Below are positions 1 through 11,840 of a DNA stretch of 42,811 bases, in pieces. Source of the stretch: Pelargonium cotyledonis (taxonomy: Eukaryota > Streptophyta > Magnoliopsida > Geraniales > Geraniaceae); the NCBI GenBank assembly GCA_036897625.1, contig JAYMTA010000093.1, forward strand, positions 1-42,811. Reading direction: 5' to 3'. The notes under the pieces are model-generated. The model had not been told where the DNA came from and made no database searches. It saw only the letters and a program-made list of their open reading frames with translations. Position 1 is the first letter of the stretch. Every line of letters begins with the position of its first letter. A program made the translations under genes and the position numbers.

Positions 1-105
1 GAAGACATCGACGACGGAAGATTCGTCGAGTCTTTTGTCGTTGGAGAAAGGAACGGAGGCGAAAGGAGAGCCGTTGGATCGAACGGGCCATGTTCTCTGC
101 TTCAT
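1..105 (-). CDS. 5' end of an unrecognised protein, cut by the window edge
   Basis: On the minus strand an ATG at 105-103 opens a frame that runs without a stop for 35 codons to the window edge, beginning MKQRTWPVRSNG and rich in Ser, Pro and Asp. The stretch is GC-richer than the DNA upstream of it, which fits coding sequence. A cluster of TGGGCC/T motifs 165-215 bases upstream of the ATG looks like a housekeeping-type promoter. I do not recognise the family from 35 residues and give no function. The frame could be chance, since 35 open codons is weak evidence alone; the promoter motifs and base composition are what favour a real gene. Confidence 0.4.
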   Translation of the reverse strand, partial: MKQRTWPVRSNGSPFASVPFSNDKRLDESSVVDVF

Positions 106-267
106 CTTGGTCGTCCAGTTTGTCGGAACAACTGAGAGTAGCAGAGAGAATTTATTTTTTCATTGGAAGAAAGGAGAGTCGGTAGATATTTGCGTCACGT
201 CACGCCTGCATGTCGCTATCACACTGCTTGCGGCAGTAAATAATACTGTACTACGTAGGATTATCTT

Positions 268-322
268 TTGGGCTTATTACAGGCCCAATTGATACTGTTA
301 CTTAGGCCCATGAAAAGCCCAA
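268..322. promoter_or_regulatory. Cluster of four site-II-like (TGGGCC/T) motifs
   Basis: Four GGGCY or RGCCCA cores lie within 55 bases, at about 268, 281, 304 and 317, in both orientations. Such site II elements are known TCP-factor targets in promoters of growth and housekeeping genes. Here they lie upstream of the minus-strand frame ending at 105, so I infer that they belong to that gene. Confidence 0.5.
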
Positions 323-2494
323 ATTATATCTAACATGAGCACTCAACTCAACAGTTGTATTGAGTAGACAGATCTCTAAACTCTAATGAAGAGAGGCTAT
401 ATAATGATGCATTAATTGATGTAGTGGGTAGCATTGGGCTATTCCAATACTTTAATGCATAGCCGTCGATTTGATGGGTTGTGGGCCCACCCTCAGCAAA
501 CCAATTGCCATTTTTTTATCATAATATTGGAGCTGTCAATTTTAATTCTAACTCCATGTTTATTCGATAATATCTTTAACAAAATTTAACTTTATTTGAA
601 GTTGGTTGGATGAGGTTCATCAGGTAAAATTGAGAGTTTGGTCGGGTCGGGTCAGGTTAGGTCAGATCAGGTAAATTTGAAAAATTAACTGATGTTATGG
701 TTACAACTTAGAAATCTGACTCTAACTCGATCAACTCAAAAATACTATAGGTTTAGGTTATGGTTCAACAATTATATATATCTACCTTAGATTTGTCAAC
801 TTTAATTCAGGCACATTACCGACAAATGTTAGAAGTGGTAACTTGACTTAACTTTAAGAATTTGTTTAAAAAAATTGTCTTATTAAAAAATAACTTAATA
901 ATATCAATGATTGAATATGTTATCGTAAAATGTTCAATATTGATTATAATAAATTATATATTAAGTCATCTAAACAACTATATAACTATAACAAAACAAA
1001 TTCTTCGATTTCATCTACATAAACAACTTATATTGTTTCACATGATAGAAACATTTATCTTATCAACAAGTTACTCAAAATGCATTTTATAGAGCAAAAT
1101 GCATTTCATTTAAAAAAAAAACATTTTAGATCATGTAAAAATCAATTATTTAGAAAAAAAAAACATGTTTCATTTGAATCCTCATTTATACATTTTTATC
1201 ATGTTATTATGATTCATGCCACACATGTGTATCTTCTTCAATATGAACTTAATGTGAGCATATTCATCAAATGATTCAAAACACAAAAAGAATTATTAGA
1301 AGATTATAGCATAAAATATTGGATGGATAGTGATTATCTAGCACACAAGATCCTCATGTGGTCTCCAATAATGGGCACTAAACCATTGAAAGTATAATAA
1401 TCATATAATTCAAATTGATCCACCTACAACCCTCTAGTAGACTTATGTGTCACCACGCCATTAACTGCTTTGGAGATGAATCAAATCCTAATGAATAAAA
1501 AATGAAGCATAAGATTAGGTGAAGCATCAACCATGCATATTCTATTATCCAATTTATTAAAAACAACATACACAATAGGTTTTGGATCTTCCACTTGAAT
1601 GATAAACATTCCACGTTGAAAAAAGATTAAATAGTGTAATTGACATGTAGTGTCCAATTATTGGTGTGGTTTGAAGAGAGGTCCACTGAAACTCGCATTG
1701 GATACTCCTAATCTGCTTGCGAACGTAAACGCAAGTGTCTTGTCTTATTTTATTGTGAACCCCAAAAGCTTTTCAGCTGAGTATCCTCCCACTATCAAAA
1801 AGAGTCCGAGGTGGGTGGAATTGGTCAATCAATCTGTAACACGATACAAACACAACATGAAATTAGTTTCAAATATTTAAACGCGTTCATACCGTGTTAT
1901 CCAATTCGTTTAATAATTAGGTTGAAGTCAAGTTGACATATTTAGCATGAAACTATGCTGTGAACAAGAATTGTCACCGAAGGTGGGGCTAGCATTAGTA
2001 ACCTCCCTCACCGCCAAAACAATTTGGGACATCTCTTGCTCTCTTTGGCAGTCAACATCTTTGCAGAGCAGAACAGAGCGGAGCATCTTCACACCCATGA
2101 AAAGGGCTCGCTGGGTCTTCTTTTTAGCTTTGAAATTTAATTCCATGTCTGCCATGTTTCAGTCTCATTGATTGAGGGACGATATATAGTTGGTTTCGTC
2201 ATTAACAGTTCCAACTTCTAATCAAGCATTTGCAGAGATCAAGAACTCTGTTTTGGCTCTGTTTTAGTGTAAGATGATGACAGCAAAACAGGGAATGTTT
2301 TTGGAGATAAGCATGTGAATTAGCCGCTAGAGTGAGTAGTGCTAAAGCTATTTATTGATAACAATAATAAAACACTGTACAGAAAGATCTGTTGGTTAAT
2401 ATGCTGCCTAACATGTCATCAAAGAAACCTAAAAACAGAGAAACTAGAAACCAATAAAATGGCAGCAGAGAAGAGAAAGAGCAATTGTAACAAA
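323..2494. other. Intergenic, AT-rich, no supported gene
   Basis: No convincing gene is seen. Around 636-672 there is a degenerate run of 5-bp GGTCR units (GGGTCGGGTCAGGTTAGGTC), of a kind common in decayed plant repeats. Bases 860-1270 are very AT-rich, and the frames there are low-complexity. Short frames on both strands overlap at 1928-2171, but neither resembles a family known to me. The 3' end of the SIAMESE-related gene closes the interval. Confidence 0.5.
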
Positions 2495-2872
2495 CTATTT
2501 AGCTCTCTCAACATGGCGAATGAAAACAGTTTCTAATTCAGGGGTGGAAAAGAACTCTCTAACGCCGGCACAGTTAACGTTGTGATATTTGCATTTCGAA
2601 GGCTTCTTCTTCTTCTTTCTGGGAGCCGGCGGGCACGTCAGCAGTGTCGGAATCTTAGCTTCCTCGCCGGTCGGCGTCGTGGAGCACCACTCTTCGCCGT
2701 CGCCGTCGCCGTCAACCTTGTAACTTTCCTTCTCTCCGGTTGCTGTCGTATATATGGGCTTCAACGGAGCTCGCAAGGGAACTCCGGCGATGACCCATTT
2801 CTTGGCAGCTTCTGTTTCCAAGAACCCACCAGCTCCCTCATGGTGATGACGCTTATTTTCTTGAAAACCCAT
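2495..2872 (-). CDS. SMR8: SIAMESE-related cyclin-dependent kinase inhibitor (SMR8-like)
   Basis: This is a single-exon protein of 125 residues, typical of the SIAMESE/SMR family, which are small plant nuclear proteins that bind CDK-cyclin complexes, restrain mitosis and promote endoreduplication. The family signature is clear: a WVIAGVPLRAPLKPI block near residues 28-42, then EEWCSTTPTGEEAKIPTLLTC around 61-81, PPAPRKKKKK (a basic, likely nuclear-targeting stretch) and the C-terminal REFFSTPELETVFIRHV motif. I chose the ATG at 2872 (MGFQEN); the open frame extends two codons further only from a non-ATG triplet. It sits beside PRS3, as SMR8 does in Arabidopsis (At1g10690 beside At1g10700, from memory), so the SMR8 label rests on both sequence and position. 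Other SMR members (SMR5, SMR7) share these motifs. Confidence 0.87.
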   Translation of the reverse strand: MGFQENKRHHHEGAGGFLETEAAKKWVIAGVPLRAPLKPIYTTATGEKESYKVDGDGDGEEWCSTTPTGEEAKIPTLLTCPPAPRKKKKKPSKCKYHNVNCAGVREFFSTPELETVFIRHVERAK

Positions 2873-3756
2873 GATCAAAGACCAGCAAAAGCTCGGAAGA
2901 ATGTCGAATTAATATGGAAAATAAGAGGAGAAGAGAATAAAGACAATATTTTTAGAACAAAAGGATGGTTGTTTTGGGAGTACTTTGTGACGAAAGCTGT
3001 AGGAAGGAGAGAAAAGGAAGAAGATGGAGAAGAAAAATGAAACTTTATTTTGAAAGGGAAAAGAAGAATTTGAAGGGAAAAGAAAAAGAAAGCTATAAAT
3101 GAGAGTGTGTTCAATTCAATGAATATATGTATTGGTCTTTATACCAATTGGAGGCGGAGACGGAGAGAGAAATGGAACCCGAGGAAAGAAACTCGTGACA
3201 TCATTATTTAATTAAATAACACACTCCTAACTTTTTTAAATACAAAAACTATATAATATAATAAAAATTCGATTGTGATATAGAGAAAGTGTGTATCTAG
3301 CTGCCCGCGGGCAGGGAAGAGACTGTATTATTGACTTGGGTTTTGGCGCCTAAACTCAAACTGTGCTTGGTTTTCCAATTCTACCCTCGTTGCATGACGA
3401 ATTTTACCTCTTTACCTCTACAAAGACTTTCGTTTTCATGTGGCTCCCGCAGTCAACGGTTGTGAGGGCGGCGGCCAAAGTTGGACCCTTTGACTTTAGA
3501 CCACAAGATTTGACCGACCCTTCCTTGGACATTGACCTGGCTGTTCGAGTAGTAACAAGACACGTGTTATTCGTTGTCTTCACACGTTAATGGTCATGTC
3601 GTGTTTGTTATGAGGCTCTCTATAATATGCACAAACGATTGATTATTCGTGTTGGAACACGCTTGCATGACACGGTCACTTAATAATACGTGTCGTGTTC
3701 GTGTGCAACACATGAACAACAAATGATCTGTTCCGCCTATATGGTAAATGTTACAT
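2873..3756. other. SMR leader and promoter, then repeat-like DNA
   Basis: Bases 2873-3150 form the likely 5' leader and core promoter of the SMR gene. At 3590-3715 there are several degenerate copies of an ACGTGTCGTGTTCGTGT-like phrase in both orientations, a type of decayed repeat common in plants. No gene is supported. Confidence 0.4.
3137..3143 (-). promoter_or_regulatory. Candidate TATA box of the SMR gene
   Basis: The minus strand reads TATAAAG here, about 265 bases upstream of the SMR start codon. The interval between it and the ATG is strongly pyrimidine-rich on the coding strand (TTCTTC-like), as in many plant 5' leaders. Placement is by consensus only. Confidence 0.35.
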
Positions 3757-5589
<1,833 letters not shown>

Positions 5590-7619
5590 AATGAAGGTAA
5601 GTCCTTTATTACAGGTCTCACCATGATACAAGGTGAGATTGCAAATGCAGTTCCTCATCTGAGAAAATTTAAGAGACAAGCTTGAAAACGATGACTGCCC
5701 CAGACAACAAATTTGCAAGCTTATAATAGACATCACAAGTAACATCTTAAATTAAATTACAGGTTTAATAGTTTCTGAGACAAAAATTTGGGGAACCTGA
5801 ACTGGTCTTAAATCTTAATTATCAGATTAGTCAATTCATTTTGGAGGCACAAAAATCCTGAAATAACTGAATCATTGCATGTTCAAGTTCAACCCTAGCA
5901 TCCAAGCCCAAGTCTTGGCTCAAATGAAAACACAAAATTGAAAATTATCCATTGATTTTACTAGCAAAGCATGGCTATTCAACATAAGAAATCAAAATCA
6001 AACAAATTGAATTGAATCAAGAACAGCCCATCAAGCAATAGAAAGGATCAAAGATCCATGCCCACTAAACCCATATATGCATTCTTTAAGCAAAATAAAC
6101 CATACCCGACAATGAATGTGAGCAAATCCAGAAACCCACGACAAGTCCCAATGGACCCAATATAAATAAATAACGTGGGAAATGGTGAACATATGGATAC
6201 GCATTAACCAAAACTCATAATCAAACAAAGAGATTAAGAAAATCATCAAGTGAAAATCCAAAACTTGATGGAGTAGTGAACCAGAGATCGCCTATAGCTG
6301 TAAACTTTAGGCTTTGAAGGAGCTAGAGCTAACCTGTGATTGTGAACCCGCGGAAGCAAGGAAGGAACAGAGTTGGAGTAACAGTGACAGGAATGGATAA
6401 AGTTGGAGTCTTTTCGTCGTTTCATTATGTGGCACTTGGCACACACAAACTACACGTTGCTATCACCTGCTCCACTGAAAATATAGCATACGTGTTTCAC
6501 ATGGTCGATCATATTCATATATTTGATTTTCGATCAACTGCACTCTTTTAATTATTGTATTTTTCATTTTTTTTGTTGGTAATTATTTGAGTCAATATAG
6601 ACACTAAAGTTTCTTTTAGTCTATCATTTTAAGCAAGATCTTTTGCAACTGTAGTTACCAAACAAGCAATAACTTCTAATGCTTGATAGCATTTCGAATT
6701 ATTAGTTTGAAAGATGATTATTATATGTTCACTTGATACATTATTTACCGACAATTATAGGTACTTTTCAAACTATTGTCTCGATGTATTTTCATATATC
6801 TATTAGTACAAAAAAAAAGTAGACCTTTAAACAATTATGCATACTTTCCGACTCTACTTTTAAACAATTATATGTATATTTTTCGACGTTGTGCATGCAA
6901 CTAACGTATAAAAAGTACATGAAAATACTCACAACATGAAAATCAGTGAGTTATGACTTATATCCTTAATGCGAGCCATGGAAATCGATTAGGCTCCATT
7001 AAAAAAAGACAGGATTTTGGCTGTGTTTAACAGTTACTATGAGAAATTTGGGACCAGCAAGAAAAAAAACACTGAATACAGAGCAAATTGCCATTGTTGG
7101 TACTTGGAAGTGTTGTCTTAAAATATTACTACTATTAAGGTCGATTTTGAGTTGTCTTTTGATATTATTCAAAGGGCAACCAAAATTAACCTTTAACACC
7201 TTATGTTCCTGATTTTTTTTTTGAATTCTGATGTTAATTTGCAAATTTGAAGAAAACGGTTAAATTCACTCAATTCTATGCCAAAATTAAGCTTTAATTG
7301 TTACTCTTAAGTTACATTAACTAATAAATCACTATTGTTATATATTAAAAACTAATAAATAACTATAAATGCACCAATATCACACAGTTTTTTTTTCAAT
7401 AAAATGGCATACAAAATTGTTTATAATTGTTCTCAAAAAAAAAAAAAAATTGTTTACAATCGTTTTAATTTTTAAACATATTAGCAGCCTTTTCCAGTGA
7501 GGGGTAATTTGGGGAAGAAAATAGTAAAAGAAACTCGAACCGGTCGTCACCTATCACAGTACTATTACTATAATTACCAGCGGTTCAGCACGATCCGTCG
7601 AGTCACAGACCAACAGAAA
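5590..7619. other. Intergenic region between GGT pseudogene and PRS3
   Basis: No gene is supported. The side near 5590-6450 would hold the old promoter and leader of the GGT gene. The side near 7400-7619 should hold the PRS3 promoter and leader. An imperfect repeat (AATTGTTTATAATTGTTCTC and AATTGTTTACAATCGTT) flanks a 15-A run at about 7421-7470. The rest is AT-rich with no structure I can name. Confidence 0.4.
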
Positions 7620-10600
7620 ATGGCACTTCAGCTCAACGTGCAAATTGCCAGCGCCAAAAGCCAGAGGGCGGTCACTTCTCCGTTTCCGTCCCCCTGCAAA
7701 AGCCCTACCTTCTTCCCTCACTCTATCGACAGCTCTATATCGAAGCCTTCGTCTTCGTCTCTGCTCTCAGCTCCGTCGCAGCACACCAGCCGCCGCCGCC
7801 GTTTCAGATGCGAGATCAAGTGCTTCGAAAACCCCTCCAATTTGCAATGCGTATCTGGTGCCGATCCCAACCGAATCATGCATAAAGATTTTTCTTCTTC
7901 TTCGATGCCAATGGCCGCCACCGCTTCCGCTCTGGAATCGGTCCCGGAGAAAGTGAAGAAGGTCTGCCTTTTCTACTGCGACGAGACCAAAGCCCTCGCC
8001 GAGAGAGTCGCCGCCGAGTCCGACGCCATTGAGCTTCGCTGCATCACCTGGAGGTATTGAATTTCACTGTTTCAATGTTGCAGGATTCGAATTCAGATCA
8101 TTTTTCTAGTCGTTGAATTGTTGAAATTCGAATCTAATTTCTGCTATCATATTGTTGGAGGATGTCATTAGTTTGATTCATTACTGTTTTGATTGATATT
8201 TGATAGAAAATTTGAGGATGGATTTCCCAATTTGTTCATACCTAATGCTCATGGAATTCGGGGACAACATGTAGCTTTTTTGGCATCGTTTGACTCTCCT
8301 GGAGTGATTTTTGAGCAACTCTCAGTTATTTATGCATTGCCCAAATTGTTTGTCTCCTCCTTCACTCTAGTTCTTCCATTTTTCCCCACTGGTACTTCCG
8401 AGCGAATGGAAGATGAAGGAGATGTTGCCACTGCATTCACTCTCGCGCGAATCTTGTCGAATGTACCAATTTCAAGGGGAGGGCCTACTAGTCTTGTGAC
8501 TTTTGATATCCATGCCTTGCAGGTATTCTGTTTGACGTGGATTGATATTGATACGAATACATCCTTGTTTGAATTTTGCGGATCATTAGTTTTTGACAAA
8601 TGTGTATCCCTTTGTTTTATTACATTTTAGGAGAGATTCTACTTCGGTGATAAAATTTTGCCATGCTTTGAGAGTGGGATACCATTGCTTAAAAGTAGAC
8701 TCCAAAAACTCCCCGATTCTGACAATGTAAGATGTTGATCTCACCCTTCTATGTTGCATGCTGGTTGGGACTCTGGTGTTTATTTATTTCTTGGATCTCC
8801 AAGGGGGCCTCAAAATTGAATGTTAATTCTGCTACACTTTGAAGTAGTTTTGATCATTATGTGCGTTGATGTTTGTTTTTTTCCCCCTTTTCCAGATAGC
8901 TATTGCTTTTCCTGATGACGGTGCATGGAAACGATTTCATAAACTGCTCCAGCATTTCCCAACGGTATTTATATCATCCGTGTAGCCACTAAACCTTTTT
9001 TTATTTTCAAAAGTAATGTTGTTATTCATTGAAAGAAGTAAGGTTCTCCAAATTAACGACAAAACACATGAATATGATCAGGTTGTTGTCTCTCAACTCC
9101 AGGGAGAAAATATATTCTTAAAAAAAATCATGGTGTTTTTTATATTACTAGAAGTGTCACCGACAGGCATTGAAGTATTAAATAGCATTACATTTGAGTA
9201 CTTGATTCAACCATATTACCACATGATTTATTTGCAGATTGTATGTGCCAAAGTTCGGGAAGGTGACCAACGAATTGTTCGTATCAAAGAGGGAAACCCA
9301 AAAGGACGGCATGTTGTGATTGTTGATGATTTAGTTCAGTCAGGCGGCACTCTAATAGAATGCCAGGTTTGCGAATTCTTCTACTGTCTGTTCTTAGTAT
9401 TGTTAATTTATAAACCATTTTATTTGGACTCCTTATCTTCATCTAAAGAATGTATAATTTTAAGGCTCAAAATGTGGCTTCTAATGGGGGACAAATTGGC
9501 TGATATAAATCCATATTTAGATGCTTACCATAGTATAATAAGATTCTTGTGGTTTTACCAGGAGTTAGCCATTTAGCCTGATATAATAATATCAAATCCA
9601 TATTTTCTCATTGTACTGCTAGTTACTATGATGTGATCCTTGAGCTCAGCAACTCTGAGGGCGTGACGATTATCTTTGCAAGTTTGGTTAAACCCCCAAC
9701 CAATTAAGTCAATTAAAATGGCTCAATCGCCTATATGACAGGATTTTATATGGCTAGATCAATATTCAATCAACATTATTAGTGATTTGAGACCATGTGC
9801 AAATGGTTTGAATATCAACATGAGCTTTTGTACGATATATAAACAGATGGGTGGCATTTGCTTCTTGTTTCTCATTTTCTATGCACCTGTTTTAGTGAAT
9901 CACATTCTCACCTGGAAAAAAGAATATTTATATGCTGTGTTAATAAATCTTAAATTCCATATTGACCCTCTCATCTTCATGTATGTAGAAAGTGTTGGCT
10001 GCCCATGGAGCATCAAAAATCAGCGCCTATGTGACGCATGGAATTTTTCCTAATAAGACATGGGAACGATTTAAACATGATAAAGGAGGTATTTTATGCA
10101 TCTTTTGCTTACATTTACTGTCATTGTTGTTTCTTTCATTTCATATTTTCATGTTTAAGTTGAATTGTTATCCCCACGCCCCATACAAAAATCTGAATGA
10201 AATAAATATTTGCATCTGATGCTGATCTTATTTCCCTTCTATATTTACTGATCACGTCTATTCATACTATTCCTGGTACCCACTTTCTTTAAAGAACATC
10301 ATTTATGGTTAGTGCACACACACTTGTAATTTCATATATTCATTACCAATGTGTTTGACCTTATATAAGTAGCTCTTATTTGGATTCTAGGTTAAAGTTA
10401 TATCTCATACTTAATGCAGAGGGACTATAGGAGGCAGGGGTTTCATTTCTTGTATTGTTTGTTGATCAAACAGAGGGGATTTTGAGTCCGAAATACAGGA
10501 GCTATAGGGTCCATGCTAAGTTTTCTCCTTGTGTGTTTGCCTCGTGTTATTACATAAAAAGAATAAACAGTTAAATCTAATCTCCTTCAAGGTGACTACA

Positions 10601-10999
10601 TATATCTCATACTCTCATATTTTGAAGCATATGTATATGCTTAGCTTGCCATAGAGATGGTGCACTCTGTGTAAATCAACTTTGTTAGTCAGTGGTTCAG
10701 TTGGATAGTGTTGGAATTTCAAGGTTTTGTGGTTGACGAGTTAGGATTCTGATTGTTTCAAATTATAATTTCATTGGTCTCACATGGTATACTTTTCATT
10801 TGTGATTAGAAATATGAATGACGATACTTTATCATTATTCACTTTGTTAATTTTGTTATATACAGGTAATCCTGAGTGTGGGCTGTCCTACTTCTGGATT
10901 ACAGATTCGTGCCCTTCCACGGTGAAAGCAGTGATGGGCAAACAACCATTTGAAGTTCTAAGCCTTGCTGGTTCCATAGCAGCTACTCTCCAGATATAA
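7620..10999 (+). CDS. PRS3: Ribose-phosphate pyrophosphokinase, class II plant type (PRS3-like)
   Basis: PRPP synthase transfers pyrophosphate from ATP to ribose 5-phosphate, making PRPP for nucleotide, His and Trp synthesis. Seven exons join in frame: 7620-8053, 8207-8522, 8631-8726, 8896-8964, 9238-9366, 9989-10088, 10866-10999, all GT-AG, giving 425 residues. The first ~100 residues are Ser/Pro/Arg-rich and poorly conserved, a likely organelle transit peptide. The catalytic part starts near [18 protein letters not shown]. The PRPP-binding loop [13 protein letters not shown] is at about residues 333-344, and the protein ends in the PRS3/PRS4-like [12 protein letters not shown]. Plant PRS3/4 are known as the phosphate-independent class II. 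The ATG at 7620 is used because the frame upstream opens only at a GTG. An AATAAA lies 200 bases past the stop. PRS4 is the close alternative; gene order beside SMR8 and PHS1 favours PRS3. Confidence 0.92.
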
Positions 11000-11199
11000 C
11001 AGATACTTACTACAATATTTGGCAAAGAAGAATTAGTTGCGTGGATTTGTGTTTTCTTTTTACCGTAACAAGTAACATGATTTGTCGGGTTCCTAGAGTC
11101 ACTGAGTATGGAGAAGTTACAAGTTCAGGAACCCAGGCTTAAGTATGCCTTGGCCCAATTTATCTTACTGCTTGTAGACGGCACAATTTGATTTGAAAG

Positions 11200-11205
11200 A
11201 ATAAA
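11200..11205 (+). terminator. Candidate polyadenylation signal of PRS3
   Basis: AATAAA occurs 201 bases after the PRS3 stop codon, within normal 3'UTR distance, and before the promoter motifs of the next gene. It is a consensus match only. Confidence 0.35.
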
Positions 11206-11604
11206 TTATAGCGATCTTGAGTTAATATTGGCTTGATCACCTTTATTTCCAGCAGAGTGATGCCAAATTTTCAGCATTATCTAACACTTGCAGTGTGACT
11301 ATACAATATTCGTTGCATGGGGTTACGATCATCCTACAGAGAGAGATGCTCGTGGCAGATACATTCAAGTCGAATAGATGTTGGGATTGTAGCATGTTTC
11401 TATGTGCCAGTTCACTAAACATTAAATATCTTATGTGAGCATATGTAACTATACATGTTATAAAGTTGTTTTTTTAAATGCATTTAAAATTAAAATTGTT
11501 TCTTAAATACTTCACGTTTATTTTAGTTATTTCAACAATTGATTCACTCGTTAAAACGCATTGTGCAATTGTATCATAAACAAAAGTGTCTCAAAATCCT
11601 ATTT

Positions 11605-11682
11605 ATGGGCCTCTTTTGGGCCTTCTGTCAAAACTTGGGCTATTTAGGGGAATGAAAATAGCTATAGATATGGGCTTGGGCC
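11605..11682. promoter_or_regulatory. Site-II-like motif cluster upstream of PHS1
   Basis: TGGGCC/T cores occur at about 11605, 11618, 11636, 11671 and 11677, all in the same orientation, 160-235 bases before the PHS1 start codon. These are TCP-type site II elements by consensus. The PHS1 promoter is inferred to lie here, between the 3' end of PRS3 and 11841. Confidence 0.5.
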
Positions 11683-11840
11683 ACACTTCAAGACACAAAA
11701 TGATTGAGCCCATCTGGCTTGGCTACCTTGCGCAAGAGGATTCAGTTAGACGGTTACTGCTCTGAGATACTATACAAAGATCATCCTCAGTCGTCCATTT
11801 TTCAAATTGCTGCCTAAAGAAGGAAAAAAGAAAAGAAGAA

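Noticed and set aside
1928-2171. Overlapping open frames of about 75 codons on both strands (minus one begins MADMELNFKAKKK)
   Set aside because: Both have ATG starts, but neither resembles a known family, no splice or promoter context was found, and opposite-strand frames of this length arise by chance.
2875-3114. Minus-strand frame directly upstream of the SMR gene, as a possible leader protein
   Set aside because: It opens at TTG, is low-complexity and hydrophobic from a pyrimidine-rich leader, and is better read as 5'UTR.
7497-7619. N-terminal extension of PRS3
   Set aside because: The frame upstream of 7620 starts at GTG, not ATG, and the next ATG gives a good transit-peptide-like start.
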